This document shows, piece by piece, positions 34,810 through 44,042 of a DNA stretch of 64,000 nucleotides. Below the pieces are notes generated by a model, which saw nothing but the letters and a program-made list of their open reading frames with translations, did not search any database and was not told the DNA's origin. Source of the stretch: Microbacterium halotolerans (GTDB lineage: Bacteria > Actinomycetota > Actinomycetes > Actinomycetales > Microbacteriaceae); NCBI RefSeq assembly GCF_003569805.1, contig NZ_KZ984051.1:907519-971518 (forward strand), in the 5' to 3' direction. A program made the translations under genes and the position numbers. Numbering within the stretch: the first letter of the stretch is position 1; each line of letters opens with the position of its first letter.

Positions 34810-37800
34810 CGCGAGAGAACCGTATGGCGGAGGATCATCCGCGGGGGTGATCAGACGTTCGACCGCGAGCCTGGCCGCCGTGTGCCTGCTCGCCGCAGGC
34901 CTGATCACGGCGGGCGCAGTCACCGCACCCCAGCCCGCATCGGCTGAACCGGGGAGCCCCGGCGTCACCGAGGATCCCACCGTCGTCTTCGAGGAGGGCT
35001 TCGAGAACCGCCAGGACGACGAGGTGCAGCTGCTCGGCGACTACGTCGGTGCAGAGGGGCAGACCTACTCCGCCGACGTCGAGTGGTCGTCGCTCGAGTT
35101 CTGCAACGGGTTCGTGCTCTCCCCCGATTCCCCGAATCCGGGGGAATGCCCGGCGTGGAACGGCGTGGTGAGCGCCGCGACCGCGATGCAGGCGTACAAC
35201 GGCTCCGACAGCTCGCTCGCCGCCTACACCGCGGGCGATCCGGGAGTCGACCGTGTGCAGCTGGCCACGGATGCCCCCATCCAACTCGACGCAGCAGGCA
35301 GGTTCCTGACGTTCTCCGTCGACGCGGTCGCAGTCAACTGCGGAGTCTCCGCCCCACTGCTCCGCTTCTATCTGGGCGGCGTCGACGGCGGCGAGACCCC
35401 GGTGTCGGACGCGGCGATCAACCCCTGTGCGGAAGGGGGCGCCGCGGGCACCTTCGCCTCAGCCGGCTCGTTCCTCAGCGACGGTGACGAGATCGACATC
35501 GTGCTGCGCAACGAGAACGGCAGCGGCGCAGGCAACGACCACGCGATCGACAACATCCGGATCCTCGACGCGACGCCCAAGCTCGACAAGGAGTTCGGCG
35601 TCGCCGAGGCGAGCTCAGACGAGGCGTTCCCGCTCACCTTCACGGTGACGAACACATCGGAGCTCGCCGCCAAGGACGGCTGGTCGTTCAGCGACGAGCT
35701 GAGCGACGGCCTGGTCGTCGCGGGTGACCCCGCGATCAGCAGCAGCTGCACGGCAGATGTCGCGGCGGAGCCTGGCAGCAGCGTCATCGAGGTGACGAAC
35801 GGCGTGCTCGCCGCGGGGGAGACCTCGTGCGACATCACGGTCGATGTGGTCGCCGCCGACCCGGGTGAGTTCACGAACGACGAGAGCAACATCACCACCC
35901 TCGTCGGGCTCGACCCGCCGGGCGACAGCACCGTCGTCGTGACCGACCCCGAGCCGCTCGTGTGCGAGGCCAACGGGCCCGGCCTCCTGAACCAGGACAC
36001 CGCCCCGAACGTCGCCTATGAGGTGGACCTCGTGACCGGCGGTGTGACGACGCTCAACGAGAACGTCTACGACAGCGGCAATGTGAACGCAACCGGATAC
36101 AACGTCCTCGACGGGTACGTCTACGGCTGGTACCACCAGGGTGACGACGGCAGCGGCATCGCCCGCATCGACTCGGCGGGAGATGCGACCCTGCTCGGCC
36201 GGCCCGACGGGATGACCGACGACACCAGGCACGTCGGCGATGTCGACGCCTCCGGGCACTACTGGGTGACCGGATGGGGGATCTACACGAACCCGGATCA
36301 GCTCTGGTACCAGGTGGATCTCGATCCGGACTCGGCGACGTACCTCGAGGTGCTCGACAGCGACGAGATGGCCGGAGACATCGAAGACGTCTACTTCGCC
36401 GACTGGGCGTATGTCCCGGGTGCGGGGGACTACCTGTGGACCATGGCCAGAATCCCCAGCGAGGATGTCAATGCGCTGTACCGGTTCGACACGGCAACCG
36501 GTGAACTCGAGCGAGCGATGACCGGTGACTTCGGTGACCTCGGCAGGTTCGGCGCCGTCTACGCGGACCCCGACGGCTTCCTCTACGCCTCCGACAACGG
36601 CACCGGCGACATCTACCGCGTCGATGTGACAGCCGATGAGCCGGTGGCCGAGCTGTTCACGCAGGGACCAGCATCGAACCAGAACGACGGAGCGCGCTGC
36701 GCGCTGTCGCCGATCTGGACCGACTACGGCGACGCGCCGGAGTCATACGCCACGCTGCTGGCCGACGACGGCCCCCGTCACGGTCTGAAGGCGCTCGACC
36801 CCGCAACCGGTGCCGCCCCGCTGATGCTCGGCGGCTCCGTCGACCACGAGACCGATGGCCAGCCGACAGGCGCGGCAGACGGCGACACCGCTGACGACGG
36901 CGTGGCCGACCCGATCGTGATCTCGATCGATGCGGGCAGCACCGTGGCGGTGACCGCGGTGAACGACACCGCGGAAGCCGCGGTGCTCGCCGGCTGGATC
37001 GACCTCGATCGCAGCGGGAGCTTCGACGAGGGCGAGCTGGTCACGGTCGACGTGCCGGCGAACTCGGGGTCTGACGAATACGAGCTGTCCTTCGGTCCAG
37101 CGGCGACGGTCGCAGACACCTTCGCGCGGTTCCGTCTGATCCCCGCAGGCGAGGAGATCGCCCCGACCGGGCCGGTCAGCGCCGGCGAGGTCGAGGACTA
37201 CGCGGTCGCGGTGGTGCTGCAGCCTGAGCTGGAGATCGACAAGTCAGCAGACGTCGATGGGCTCGTGCAGGCCGGTGACGTGGTCGAGTACACCGTGACG
37301 CTCAGCAACACGGGCGACGGTGACTTCACTGCGGAGGATCCGGCCGGCGTGACCGACGACATGTCGGATGTGCTGGACGATGCCGCCTACAACGGCGACG
37401 TCACGGCGACCGCCTCGGACGGGTCCGAGGTGCCGGAGCCCGTGGTGGACGGTGCGGATCTGTCGTGGTCGGGCCCGATCGCGGCGGGTGAGACGGTGAC
37501 GATCACCTACTCGGTGACGGTGACCAACTCCGGCGACCATGACCTGGTGAACGCTGCGGTGCCGCAGTGCACCGACGAAATCGAGTGCCCCGACCCGACG
37601 CCGCCGGTGGAGATCCCGCTGCCGCACGTGACCCCGGAGAAGTCGTCCGACCCTGCGTCGGGCGAGAACGTGCTCGCGGGTGACGTGATCACCTACACCG
37701 TGTCCTTCGTCAACGACGGCCAGGCTACCGGCCCTGTCGACGCGACGGATGACCTGTCGGGTGTGCTGGACGACGCGGATGTCACGAGCGACCCTGTGGT

Positions 37801-39826
37801 CGACGAGGCGCATGCCGAGACGGTCACAGCCGTGTTCGATCCGGAGGACGAGACCATCCGCACCACGGGTGAACTCGCCGCAGGCGAGACGGCCACGGTC
37901 ACCTATCAGGTGACGGTGCGCGATGACGGCGATCGTGGCGACAATGTCGTGGGTAACGTGGTGGTACCAGACGTGCCGCCGTTCGTTCCCGAGCCCGGCT
38001 GTGACGACTGCGATCCGTTCGTGCCGCCGTCGACCGATCACCCGGTCGGAGAGCTGGACGACTGGAAGACGGTCGACCCCGCATCGGGCTCGGCGGTGCA
38101 GACCGGCGAAGAGCTGACCTACACGCTGCACTTCGAGAACATCGGCGAGGCTCCGGTCGACGTGAACCGAGAGGACGCACTGAGCGGCGTGCTCGACGAC
38201 GCGACGGTCACCGCGCAGCCGGAGTCCTCTGACGAGGCGCTGACGGTCACCGAGATCACGGATGGACGCTTCGGCGTGACCGGGACCCTCGAGGTGGGGC
38301 AGCACGTGACCGTGTCGTACACGGTCACCGTGAACGCACCAGCCGAGCAGGGCGACGGCCAGCTGCTGAACGCGATCGTCGATCCGGGCGAAGAGCCGCC
38401 GACCGATCCCGGTGTCATCTGCGTGCCGGCCGAGGGCGAGCGTGCCGACTGCACCACGAACGACGTCGACCTGCCAGCGCTGGACGTGACGAAGTCTGCC
38501 ACGCCCGCCGAGGGCGTGGGTGCCGGCGACACCGTGAAGTACACGGTGACGCTCACGAACACAGGCGACGGCGACTTCACCGCTGAGCTGCCAGCTGGTG
38601 TGTTCGACGACATGTCGGATGTGCTGGACGATGCGGCCTACAACGGCGATGTCGCGGCGGCCTCCTCGGATGAGTCCGAGGTGCCTGAGCCCATCGTCGA
38701 CGGCGCGGAGCTGTCGTGGTCGGGTGCTCTGGCCGCAGGTGAGACGGTGACGATCACCTACTCGGTGACCGTGACCAACGCCGGTGACCATGACCTGGTC
38801 AACCTCGCCTTGCCGCAGTGCGTGGAGGGACTGGAGTGCCCGCCGCCACCGGCATCGGAGATCCTGCTGCCGCATGTGACCCCGGCGAAGTCGTCCGACC
38901 CGGCGACGGGTGAGGCCGTCGTGGCCGGTGACACGATCACCTACACGCTGTCGTTCGTGAACGACGGTCAGGCCGCCGGTCCGGTGGATGCCACCGATGA
39001 CCTGTCGGGTGTGCTGGACGACGCCGACCTGGTCTCAGAGCCGGTGGTCGACGAGGCGCATGCCGAGACGATCACGACTGTGTTCGATCCGGAGGACGAG
39101 ACCATCCGCACCACGGGTGAACTCGCCGCAGGCGACACGGTCACGGTCACCTATCAGGTGACGGTGCGCGATGCCGCTGATCGCGGCGACGACGTCGTGG
39201 GCAACGTCGTCGTTCCCGACCGCCCGCCGTTCGTGCCCGATCCGGACTGCGAGGACTGTGCGCCGTTCGAGCCGCCGACGACCCGCCACCCCGTTGGCGC
39301 TCTCGACGACTGGAAGACGGTCGACCCTGCATCGGGCGAGACGGTGGAACCGGGTGACGAGGTGACGTACACGCTGCACTTCGAGAACGTCGGCGAGGGC
39401 TCGATCGACGTGGACCGTGAGGACGTCCTCGACGGCGTGCTCGATGACGCCACGGTCACCGATCGGCCCGTCGTCTCGGACGAGGCGCTGACGGTCACGG
39501 AGATCACGGAAGGCCGGCTCGGCATCACGGGAACGCTCGAGGCGGGTCAGCTCGTCACGGTGAGCTACACGGTCGCAGTCGGCACCGGTGGGGACGGCAG
39601 TCTGTACAACGTGATCGTGGATCCGGGAGAGGAGCCGCCAGGTGCCGGTGAGTGCCCGACCGCCGGCGAGCGTCTCGACTGCACGGTCAACCCGGTCGCC
39701 GGGTCGGACGAGCCGTTGGCCGTCACCGGTGGTCAGGCGGCGTGGGGCATCCTCGCCGGAGGGCTGACGCTGCTGCTCGCGGGAGGGGCGCTGATGGCTG
39801 TGAGGAGGCAGCGCCGACTGAGTTGA
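34805..39826 (+). CDS. Giant secreted, sortase-anchored repeat protein (DUF11-type domains)
   Basis: 1673 residues from ATG 34805 (GGGGA precedes it); GTG 34847 is an alternative that leaves a cleaner signal peptide starting VIRRSTASLAAVCLLAAG and ending PASA. Order after the signal: a CshA-like fibronectin-binding type region to ~260, a first DUF11-like domain, a propeller-like region (~390-640: GYNVLDGYVYGWYHQGDDGS, WYQVDLDPDSATYL), then a GEVED domain ending SAGEVEDYAVAV near residue 800. Two near-identical 417-residue blocks follow, each with three DUF11-type domains. The C-terminus is a LAXTG-type sorting signal (LAVTG at 39716-39730), a hydrophobic helix and RRQRR. The protein would be linked to peptidoglycan, probably by a class E sortase, and act in adhesion or as surface stalk. 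Very acidic, Asp/Thr/Val rich. Confidence 0.88.
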   Translation: MFAREPYGGGSSAGVIRRSTASLAAVCLLAAGLITAGAVTAPQPASAEPGSPGVTEDPTVVFEEGFENRQDDEVQLLGDYVGAEGQTYSADVEWSSLEFCNGFVLSPDSPNPGECPAWNGVVSAATAMQAYNGSDSSLAAYTAGDPGVDRVQLATDAPIQLDAAGRFLTFSVDAVAVNCGVSAPLLRFYLGGVDGGETPVSDAAINPCAEGGAAGTFASAGSFLSDGDEIDIVLRNENGSGAGNDHAIDNIRILDATPKLDKEFGVAEASSDEAFPLTFTVTNTSELAAKDGWSFSDELSDGLVVAGDPAISSSCTADVAAEPGSSVIEVTNGVLAAGETSCDITVDVVAADPGEFTNDESNITTLVGLDPPGDSTVVVTDPEPLVCEANGPGLLNQDTAPNVAYEVDLVTGGVTTLNENVYDSGNVNATGYNVLDGYVYGWYHQGDDGSGIARIDSAGDATLLGRPDGMTDDTRHVGDVDASGHYWVTGWGIYTNPDQLWYQVDLDPDSATYLEVLDSDEMAGDIEDVYFADWAYVPGAGDYLWTMARIPSEDVNALYRFDTATGELERAMTGDFGDLGRFGAVYADPDGFLYASDNGTGDIYRVDVTADEPVAELFTQGPASNQNDGARCALSPIWTDYGDAPESYATLLADDGPRHGLKALDPATGAAPLMLGGSVDHETDGQPTGAADGDTADDGVADPIVISIDAGSTVAVTAVNDTAEAAVLAGWIDLDRSGSFDEGELVTVDVPANSGSDEYELSFGPAATVADTFARFRLIPAGEEIAPTGPVSAGEVEDYAVAVVLQPELEIDKSADVDGLVQAGDVVEYTVTLSNTGDGDFTAEDPAGVTDDMSDVLDDAAYNGDVTATASDGSEVPEPVVDGADLSWSGPIAAGETVTITYSVTVTNSGDHDLVNAAVPQCTDEIECPDPTPPVEIPLPHVTPEKSSDPASGENVLAGDVITYTVSFVNDGQATGPVDATDDLSGVLDDADVTSDPVVDEAHAETVTAVFDPEDETIRTTGELAAGETATVTYQVTVRDDGDRGDNVVGNVVVPDVPPFVPEPGCDDCDPFVPPSTDHPVGELDDWKTVDPASGSAVQTGEELTYTLHFENIGEAPVDVNREDALSGVLDDATVTAQPESSDEALTVTEITDGRFGVTGTLEVGQHVTVSYTVTVNAPAEQGDGQLLNAIVDPGEEPPTDPGVICVPAEGERADCTTNDVDLPALDVTKSATPAEGVGAGDTVKYTVTLTNTGDGDFTAELPAGVFDDMSDVLDDAAYNGDVAAASSDESEVPEPIVDGAELSWSGALAAGETVTITYSVTVTNAGDHDLVNLALPQCVEGLECPPPPASEILLPHVTPAKSSDPATGEAVVAGDTITYTLSFVNDGQAAGPVDATDDLSGVLDDADLVSEPVVDEAHAETITTVFDPEDETIRTTGELAAGDTVTVTYQVTVRDAADRGDDVVGNVVVPDRPPFVPDPDCEDCAPFEPPTTRHPVGALDDWKTVDPASGETVEPGDEVTYTLHFENVGEGSIDVDREDVLDGVLDDATVTDRPVVSDEALTVTEITEGRLGITGTLEAGQLVTVSYTVAVGTGGDGSLYNVIVDPGEEPPGAGECPTAGERLDCTVNPVAGSDEPLAVTGGQAAWGILAGGLTLLLAGGALMAVRRQRRLS
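37229..39715 (+). repeat. Two tandem ~1251-base blocks encoding repeated DUF11 triplets
   Basis: Block 1 starts at the codons for LEIDKSAD (37229), block 2 at LDVTKSAT (38480). Many stretches are identical in protein, for example FDPEDETIRTTGELAAG, DDMSDVLDDAAYNGDV and HPVG(E/A)LDDWKTVDPASG. Differences are spread over the blocks, so the duplication is not brand new, but it is long and regular enough to allow copy-number change. Confidence 0.9.
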
Positions 39827-39833
39827 CGAAGAC

Positions 39834-39868
39834 TCCGGGTTCTGAGATCCCCCAGAGACGAACCCGGA
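39834..39868 (+). terminator. Hairpin after the surface protein gene (first)
   Basis: Arms TCCGGGTTC / GAACCCGGA with a 17-base loop, 8 bases after the stop. Confidence 0.5.
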
Positions 39869-39902
39869 TGCGTGCGGAAGCCCGATTCGTTCCGTAACGC
39901 GA

Positions 39903-39943
39903 GGGCGGCCCGTCTGAGCCGTTGAGGCAAGGACGGGCCGCCC
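39903..39943 (+). terminator. Hairpin after the surface protein gene (second)
   Basis: Perfect 12-base arms GGGCGGCCCGTC / GACGGGCCGCCC with a 17-base loop, no T-run. The following ~245 bases to the ABC exporter start contain no recognisable gene or operator. Confidence 0.65.
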
Positions 39944-40188
39944 CATGCTGTGATCTGTGCGCAATCCTGCGCCGGCGTCGACGGGGACGTCGCGCTACGC
40001 GCGGTCCTCACCGCAGCTCCGCACCTCCCGCACCGAGTGCGGAGAAGGTCCAGGATCTCGCCTCTGATCCGGGAATCCTCTTCGCCCTGAGCGTACAAGC
40101 GTTCGGTCGGCTCCCGAATGTCGGAGGTTCGTGCCAAGGTGATTTCGGCGGCCATCGCTGGGGTCGCGCTCACCATCGGGGAACATCC

Positions 40189-41925
40189 GTGCTCATCAAA
40201 CTGCTTGCCCGCTATCTCGGGCGCTACTGGCCGCTGCTGGTCGGTGTCCTTCTGTTCCAGTTCGCGTCGGCGCTCGCTGCGCTCTTCCTGCCGACCCTCA
40301 ACGCCGACATCATCGACCACGGGGTCGCCGTGGGCGACACCGGGTACATCCTGCGCAGAGGGTCGCTCATGCTGCTCGTGGCGCTCGGGCAGATCCTGGC
40401 GGCGATCGTCGCGACGTTCTGTGCGGCGAAGTCCGCCATGAGCCTGGGGCGCGACATCCGCGACGACGTCTTCCAGCGGGTCTCGACGTTCAGCGAGCGC
40501 GAGGTGTCGCGCTTCGGCTCCGGATCGCTGATCACCCGCAACACGAACGACGTGCAGCAGGTGCAGATGCTCGGAGTGATGAGCGCGACGATGCTCGTCA
40601 TGGCGCCGATGATGGCGATCGGCGGCATCATCATGGCGCTGCGCCAGGACGTCGGCCTGAGCTGGATCCTCGGTGTCTCCATCCCCGTCCTGCTCGTGCT
40701 GGCGGCCGCCGTGATCGCACGCATGGTCCCGCTGTTCCGGCGCTACCAGACCAGGATCGACGCGGTGAACCGCGTCATGCGCGAGCAGCTCACCGGCGTG
40801 CGTGTCGTACGAGCGTTCGTGCGCGAGACGATCGAGGAGGAGCGGTTCCGCAAGGCGAACACGGACATCTACGTGGTCGGCCGCAACGTCGGGTCGATGT
40901 TCGTGCTGCTGTTCCCGCTCGTCATGCTCGTGATGAACCTCACGATCGTCGCCGTCGTCTGGTTCGGCGGCATCGAGGTCAACGAGGGCAACGCCCAGAT
41001 CGGCACGATCTTCGCCTTCATGCAGTACGTGGGGATGATCCTCGGCGGAGTCATGATGGCGAGCTTCATGGCGATCATGATTCCGCGAGCCGCCGTCTCC
41101 GCGGATCGCATCGGCGAAGTGCTCGATGCCGAGACGACGCTCGTGCCGCCGCAGAGCCCCGTGACCGAGATGACCAGGCCTGGCCAGGTCGTCTTCGACG
41201 ACGTCGAGTTCACCTACCCCGGTGCCGACCAGCCCGTTCTCTCCGGCATCTCCTTCCGCGCCGAGCCGGGCGAGACGGTTGCGATCATCGGTTCGACCGG
41301 AGCAGGTAAGACCACGCTGATCTCCCTCATTCCTCGTCTGTTCGACGCAACGGGCGGCACCGTCTCGGTGCACGGCGTCGACGTGCGCGAGGCCGATCTC
41401 GACACGCTGTGGAGCGGGATCGGGCTCGTGCCGCAGCGGCCGTTCCTGTTCTCAGGAACAGTGAGGTCGAATCTGCGCTTCGGGCGCGACGGCGCCACGG
41501 ACGACGAGTTGTGGGAGGCGCTCGAGATCGCTCAGGCCGCCGATTTCGTGCGGGAGAAGCCCGAAGGGCTGGACACCCCGATCTCGCAGGGCGGAACGAA
41601 TGTCTCGGGCGGCCAGAGGCAGCGCCTTGCGATCGCCCGAGCGATTGTGCGCAGACCGGACATGCTCGTGTTCGACGACTCCTTCTCAGCCCTCGACCTG
41701 ACCACAGACGCCCGTCTGCGGCAGGCGCTGTGGCGGGAACTGCCCGGCGTGACCAAGATCGTGGTCGCACAGCGCGTGTCGACCATCACCGATGCCGATC
41801 GCATCCTGGTGCTCGATGACGGCAGGGCGGTCGGGGTCGGCACCCACGAGGAGCTTCTGAAGACCAGCGACACCTACCGCGAGATCGTCGAATCTCAGCT
41901 CGGAGCGACGGAGGCCGGCGCATGA
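40189..41925 (+). CDS. ABC exporter half-transporter A (degenerate Walker B)
   Basis: 578 residues from GTG 40189, with GGGGA upstream. Six-helix ABC exporter membrane domain (LARYLGRYWPLLVGVLLFQF onward) then an ATPase: Walker A GSTGAGKTTLISLI, intact signature NVSGGQRQRLAIARA, but Walker B reads MLVFDDSFSALD with Asp where catalytic Glu is expected. This is the degenerate partner pattern of heterodimeric exporters such as TM287/288. Overlaps the next gene by 4 bases. Substrate (drug, lipid or peptide) unknown. Confidence 0.93.
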   Translation: MLIKLLARYLGRYWPLLVGVLLFQFASALAALFLPTLNADIIDHGVAVGDTGYILRRGSLMLLVALGQILAAIVATFCAAKSAMSLGRDIRDDVFQRVSTFSEREVSRFGSGSLITRNTNDVQQVQMLGVMSATMLVMAPMMAIGGIIMALRQDVGLSWILGVSIPVLLVLAAAVIARMVPLFRRYQTRIDAVNRVMREQLTGVRVVRAFVRETIEEERFRKANTDIYVVGRNVGSMFVLLFPLVMLVMNLTIVAVVWFGGIEVNEGNAQIGTIFAFMQYVGMILGGVMMASFMAIMIPRAAVSADRIGEVLDAETTLVPPQSPVTEMTRPGQVVFDDVEFTYPGADQPVLSGISFRAEPGETVAIIGSTGAGKTTLISLIPRLFDATGGTVSVHGVDVREADLDTLWSGIGLVPQRPFLFSGTVRSNLRFGRDGATDDELWEALEIAQAADFVREKPEGLDTPISQGGTNVSGGQRQRLAIARAIVRRPDMLVFDDSFSALDLTTDARLRQALWRELPGVTKIVVAQRVSTITDADRILVLDDGRAVGVGTHEELLKTSDTYREIVESQLGATEAGA

Positions 41926-43979
41926 GCGACAGCACGCAGAGCTCGGCGATCTCGCTCAGCGAGGAGGAGCGCGAGGCGCAGGAGGCGATGATCGCCTCAG
42001 GCGGCCACGAACCCGGTGCGATGGGAGGCAAGCCGAAGAACTTCTGGCCGAGCTTCCGCCGCTTCCTCGGCCTGCTGCGGCCGCATGCCTGGGTGTTCGG
42101 GTTCGCGACGCTGCTGGGCGCGATCGGTGTCGTCCTGTCCGTCGCCGGCCCGAAGATCCTCGGTGAGGCCACCAACGTCGTGTTCGAGGGCGTCATCTCG
42201 CTGATGGTGGCCGACCAGTTCGCAGGCCTCTCGCAGGAAGAGGTCGTGGCGGCGCTCGAGAGCGCAGGTCAGAACGACTACGCCAACATGGTCGGTGCGA
42301 TGCAGAACTTCGCGCCCGGCGCCGGCGTCGACTTCGAGGCGCTGCGCACCGTTGTGATCTGGGCGATCCTCGTCTACGTCGTCGGTTCGCTGCTGCAGTG
42401 GGTGCAGGGCTACATCATCAACGTCGTCATGGTGCGCACCATGTGGCGCCTGCGCGAGCAGATCGAGCAGAAGATCAACAGGCTTCCGCTGCGCTACTTC
42501 GACAAGGTGCAGCGTGGCGAACTGATCAGCCGCGTCACCAACGACGTCGACAACATGACGCAGACGCTGCAGCAGTCGCTGTCGGGTGCGATCACGTCAC
42601 TGCTGATGGTGGTCGGTGTAGTCGGCATGATGTTCTCGATCTCGTGGCAGCTCGCCCTCGTGGCGCTCGTATCGCTGCCGCTGATCGGCATCATCATGGG
42701 TGTCATCGGGCCGAAGTCGCAGAAGGCCTTCCAGATGCAGTGGCGCAAGGTCGGCCGGCTCAACTCGCGCGTCGAGGAGTCGTTCTCCGGTCACGCGCTC
42801 GTGAAGGTGTTCGGCCGCGAGAAGGAGGTCTCCGACGCCTTCCGTGAGGAGAACGAAGAACTCTACCGGGCATCGTTCAAGGCGCAGTTCCTCTCGGGCG
42901 TGATGATGCCGTCGATGCAGTTCGTCGGCTACCTCACCTACGCGGGCATCGCTGTCCTCGGCGGTCTCATGGTCGCCAGCGGCCAGATCCGCATCGGTGA
43001 CGTGCAGGCATTCGTGCAGTACTCGCAGCAGTTCACGCAGCCGCTCACCGAGCTCGGCGGCATGCTCCCCGTCGTGCAGTCGGGAACCGCGTCGGCCGAG
43101 CGCGTGTTCGACCTGCTCGATCAGGAGGAGCAGGAACCGGATGATGACGATGCACCGACGGCGCCGGAGGGCGGCGCGGGAGTGATCGAGTTCCGGAACG
43201 TGAGCTTCTCGTACACGCCGGAGCAGCCGCTCATCGACGATCTCTCCTTCCGGGTGGAGCCGGGCGAGACGGTGGCGATCGTCGGCCCGACGGGTGCGGG
43301 CAAGACGACGCTCGTCAACCTGCTGATGCGCTTCTACGACCTCGACGGGGGAGCCATCCTGCTCGACGGGCAGAGCATCGGCGAGATGACGCGCGGCGAC
43401 CTGCGCTCGCGCACGGGCATGGTGCTGCAGGATCCGTGGCTGTTCGCCGGCACGATCCGCGACAACATCCGATACGGCAACGAGAACGCGAAGGACGACG
43501 AGATCCTCGAGGCCGCGGAGGCGACGTACGTCGACCGGTTCGTGCATTCGCTGCCGGACGGCTACGAAACCGTGCTCGAGGAGGACGCAGCGAACGTGTC
43601 GGCCGGCGAGCGGCAGCTGATCACGATCGCCCGCGCGTTCCTGCGCCGTCCGCAGGTGCTGATCCTCGATGAGGCGACCAGCTCCGTCGACACCCGCACC
43701 GAGCTGCTGCTGCAGCAGGCGATGGCCGCGCTGCGGAAGGGGCGCACCTCGTTCGTGATCGCGCACCGACTTTCGACGATCCGTGATGCCGACCTGATCC
43801 TGGTGATGGAGCACGGTTCGATCGTCGAGCAGGGCAACCACGACGAACTCATCACACGGCGCGGCGCGTACTGGCGGCTGTACCAGAGCCAGTTCGAGCA
43901 CGCGGCGGTCGACATCGACGCCGAGGAGGCCCCTCCCGCAACCGGCGAGGTGCCTGTCGTCGAGGTGCCGGAGGCGTAG
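41922..43979 (+). CDS. ABC exporter half-transporter B (canonical Walker B)
   Basis: 685 residues. An N-terminal ~50-residue cytosolic lead, the exporter membrane domain with an enlarged extracellular insertion between TM1 and TM2 (about residues 90-140), then an ATPase with Walker A GPTGAGKTTLVNLL, Walker B VLILDEATSSVD (Glu present) and an altered signature NVSAGERQLITIARA. The altered signature pairs with the degenerate Walker B of partner A, leaving one competent ATP site. Acidic C-terminal tail. Forms the heterodimer with the upstream protein. Confidence 0.93.
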   Translation: MSDSTQSSAISLSEEEREAQEAMIASGGHEPGAMGGKPKNFWPSFRRFLGLLRPHAWVFGFATLLGAIGVVLSVAGPKILGEATNVVFEGVISLMVADQFAGLSQEEVVAALESAGQNDYANMVGAMQNFAPGAGVDFEALRTVVIWAILVYVVGSLLQWVQGYIINVVMVRTMWRLREQIEQKINRLPLRYFDKVQRGELISRVTNDVDNMTQTLQQSLSGAITSLLMVVGVVGMMFSISWQLALVALVSLPLIGIIMGVIGPKSQKAFQMQWRKVGRLNSRVEESFSGHALVKVFGREKEVSDAFREENEELYRASFKAQFLSGVMMPSMQFVGYLTYAGIAVLGGLMVASGQIRIGDVQAFVQYSQQFTQPLTELGGMLPVVQSGTASAERVFDLLDQEEQEPDDDDAPTAPEGGAGVIEFRNVSFSYTPEQPLIDDLSFRVEPGETVAIVGPTGAGKTTLVNLLMRFYDLDGGAILLDGQSIGEMTRGDLRSRTGMVLQDPWLFAGTIRDNIRYGNENAKDDEILEAAEATYVDRFVHSLPDGYETVLEEDAANVSAGERQLITIARAFLRRPQVLILDEATSSVDTRTELLLQQAMAALRKGRTSFVIAHRLSTIRDADLILVMEHGSIVEQGNHDELITRRGAYWRLYQSQFEHAAVDIDAEEAPPATGEVPVVEVPEA

Positions 43980-43986
43980 GGAGGCA

Positions 43987-44040
43987 TCCGGTTCCGCTCC
44001 GTGTGAGCAGCGTGCGCTGCTCACACGGAGCGGAACCGGA
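43987..44040. terminator. Very long perfect hairpin between convergent genes
   Basis: Arms of 26 bases (43987-44012 and 44015-44040) pair perfectly, with only TG between them. It starts 8 bases after the exporter stop and ends 2 bases before the carboxypeptidase stop, so it can serve both strands. No T-run. Confidence 0.85.
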
Positions 44041-44042
44041 AA

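Noticed and set aside
37244..38875. Long minus-strand open frame (543 codons) inside the surface protein gene
   Set aside because: A high-GC shadow of the repeat region: no ribosome site, no domain, and it mirrors the repeated coding sequence.
37229..39715. CRISPR or phase-variable short repeats
   Set aside because: The repeats are long coding blocks with frame preserved, without spacers or short units.
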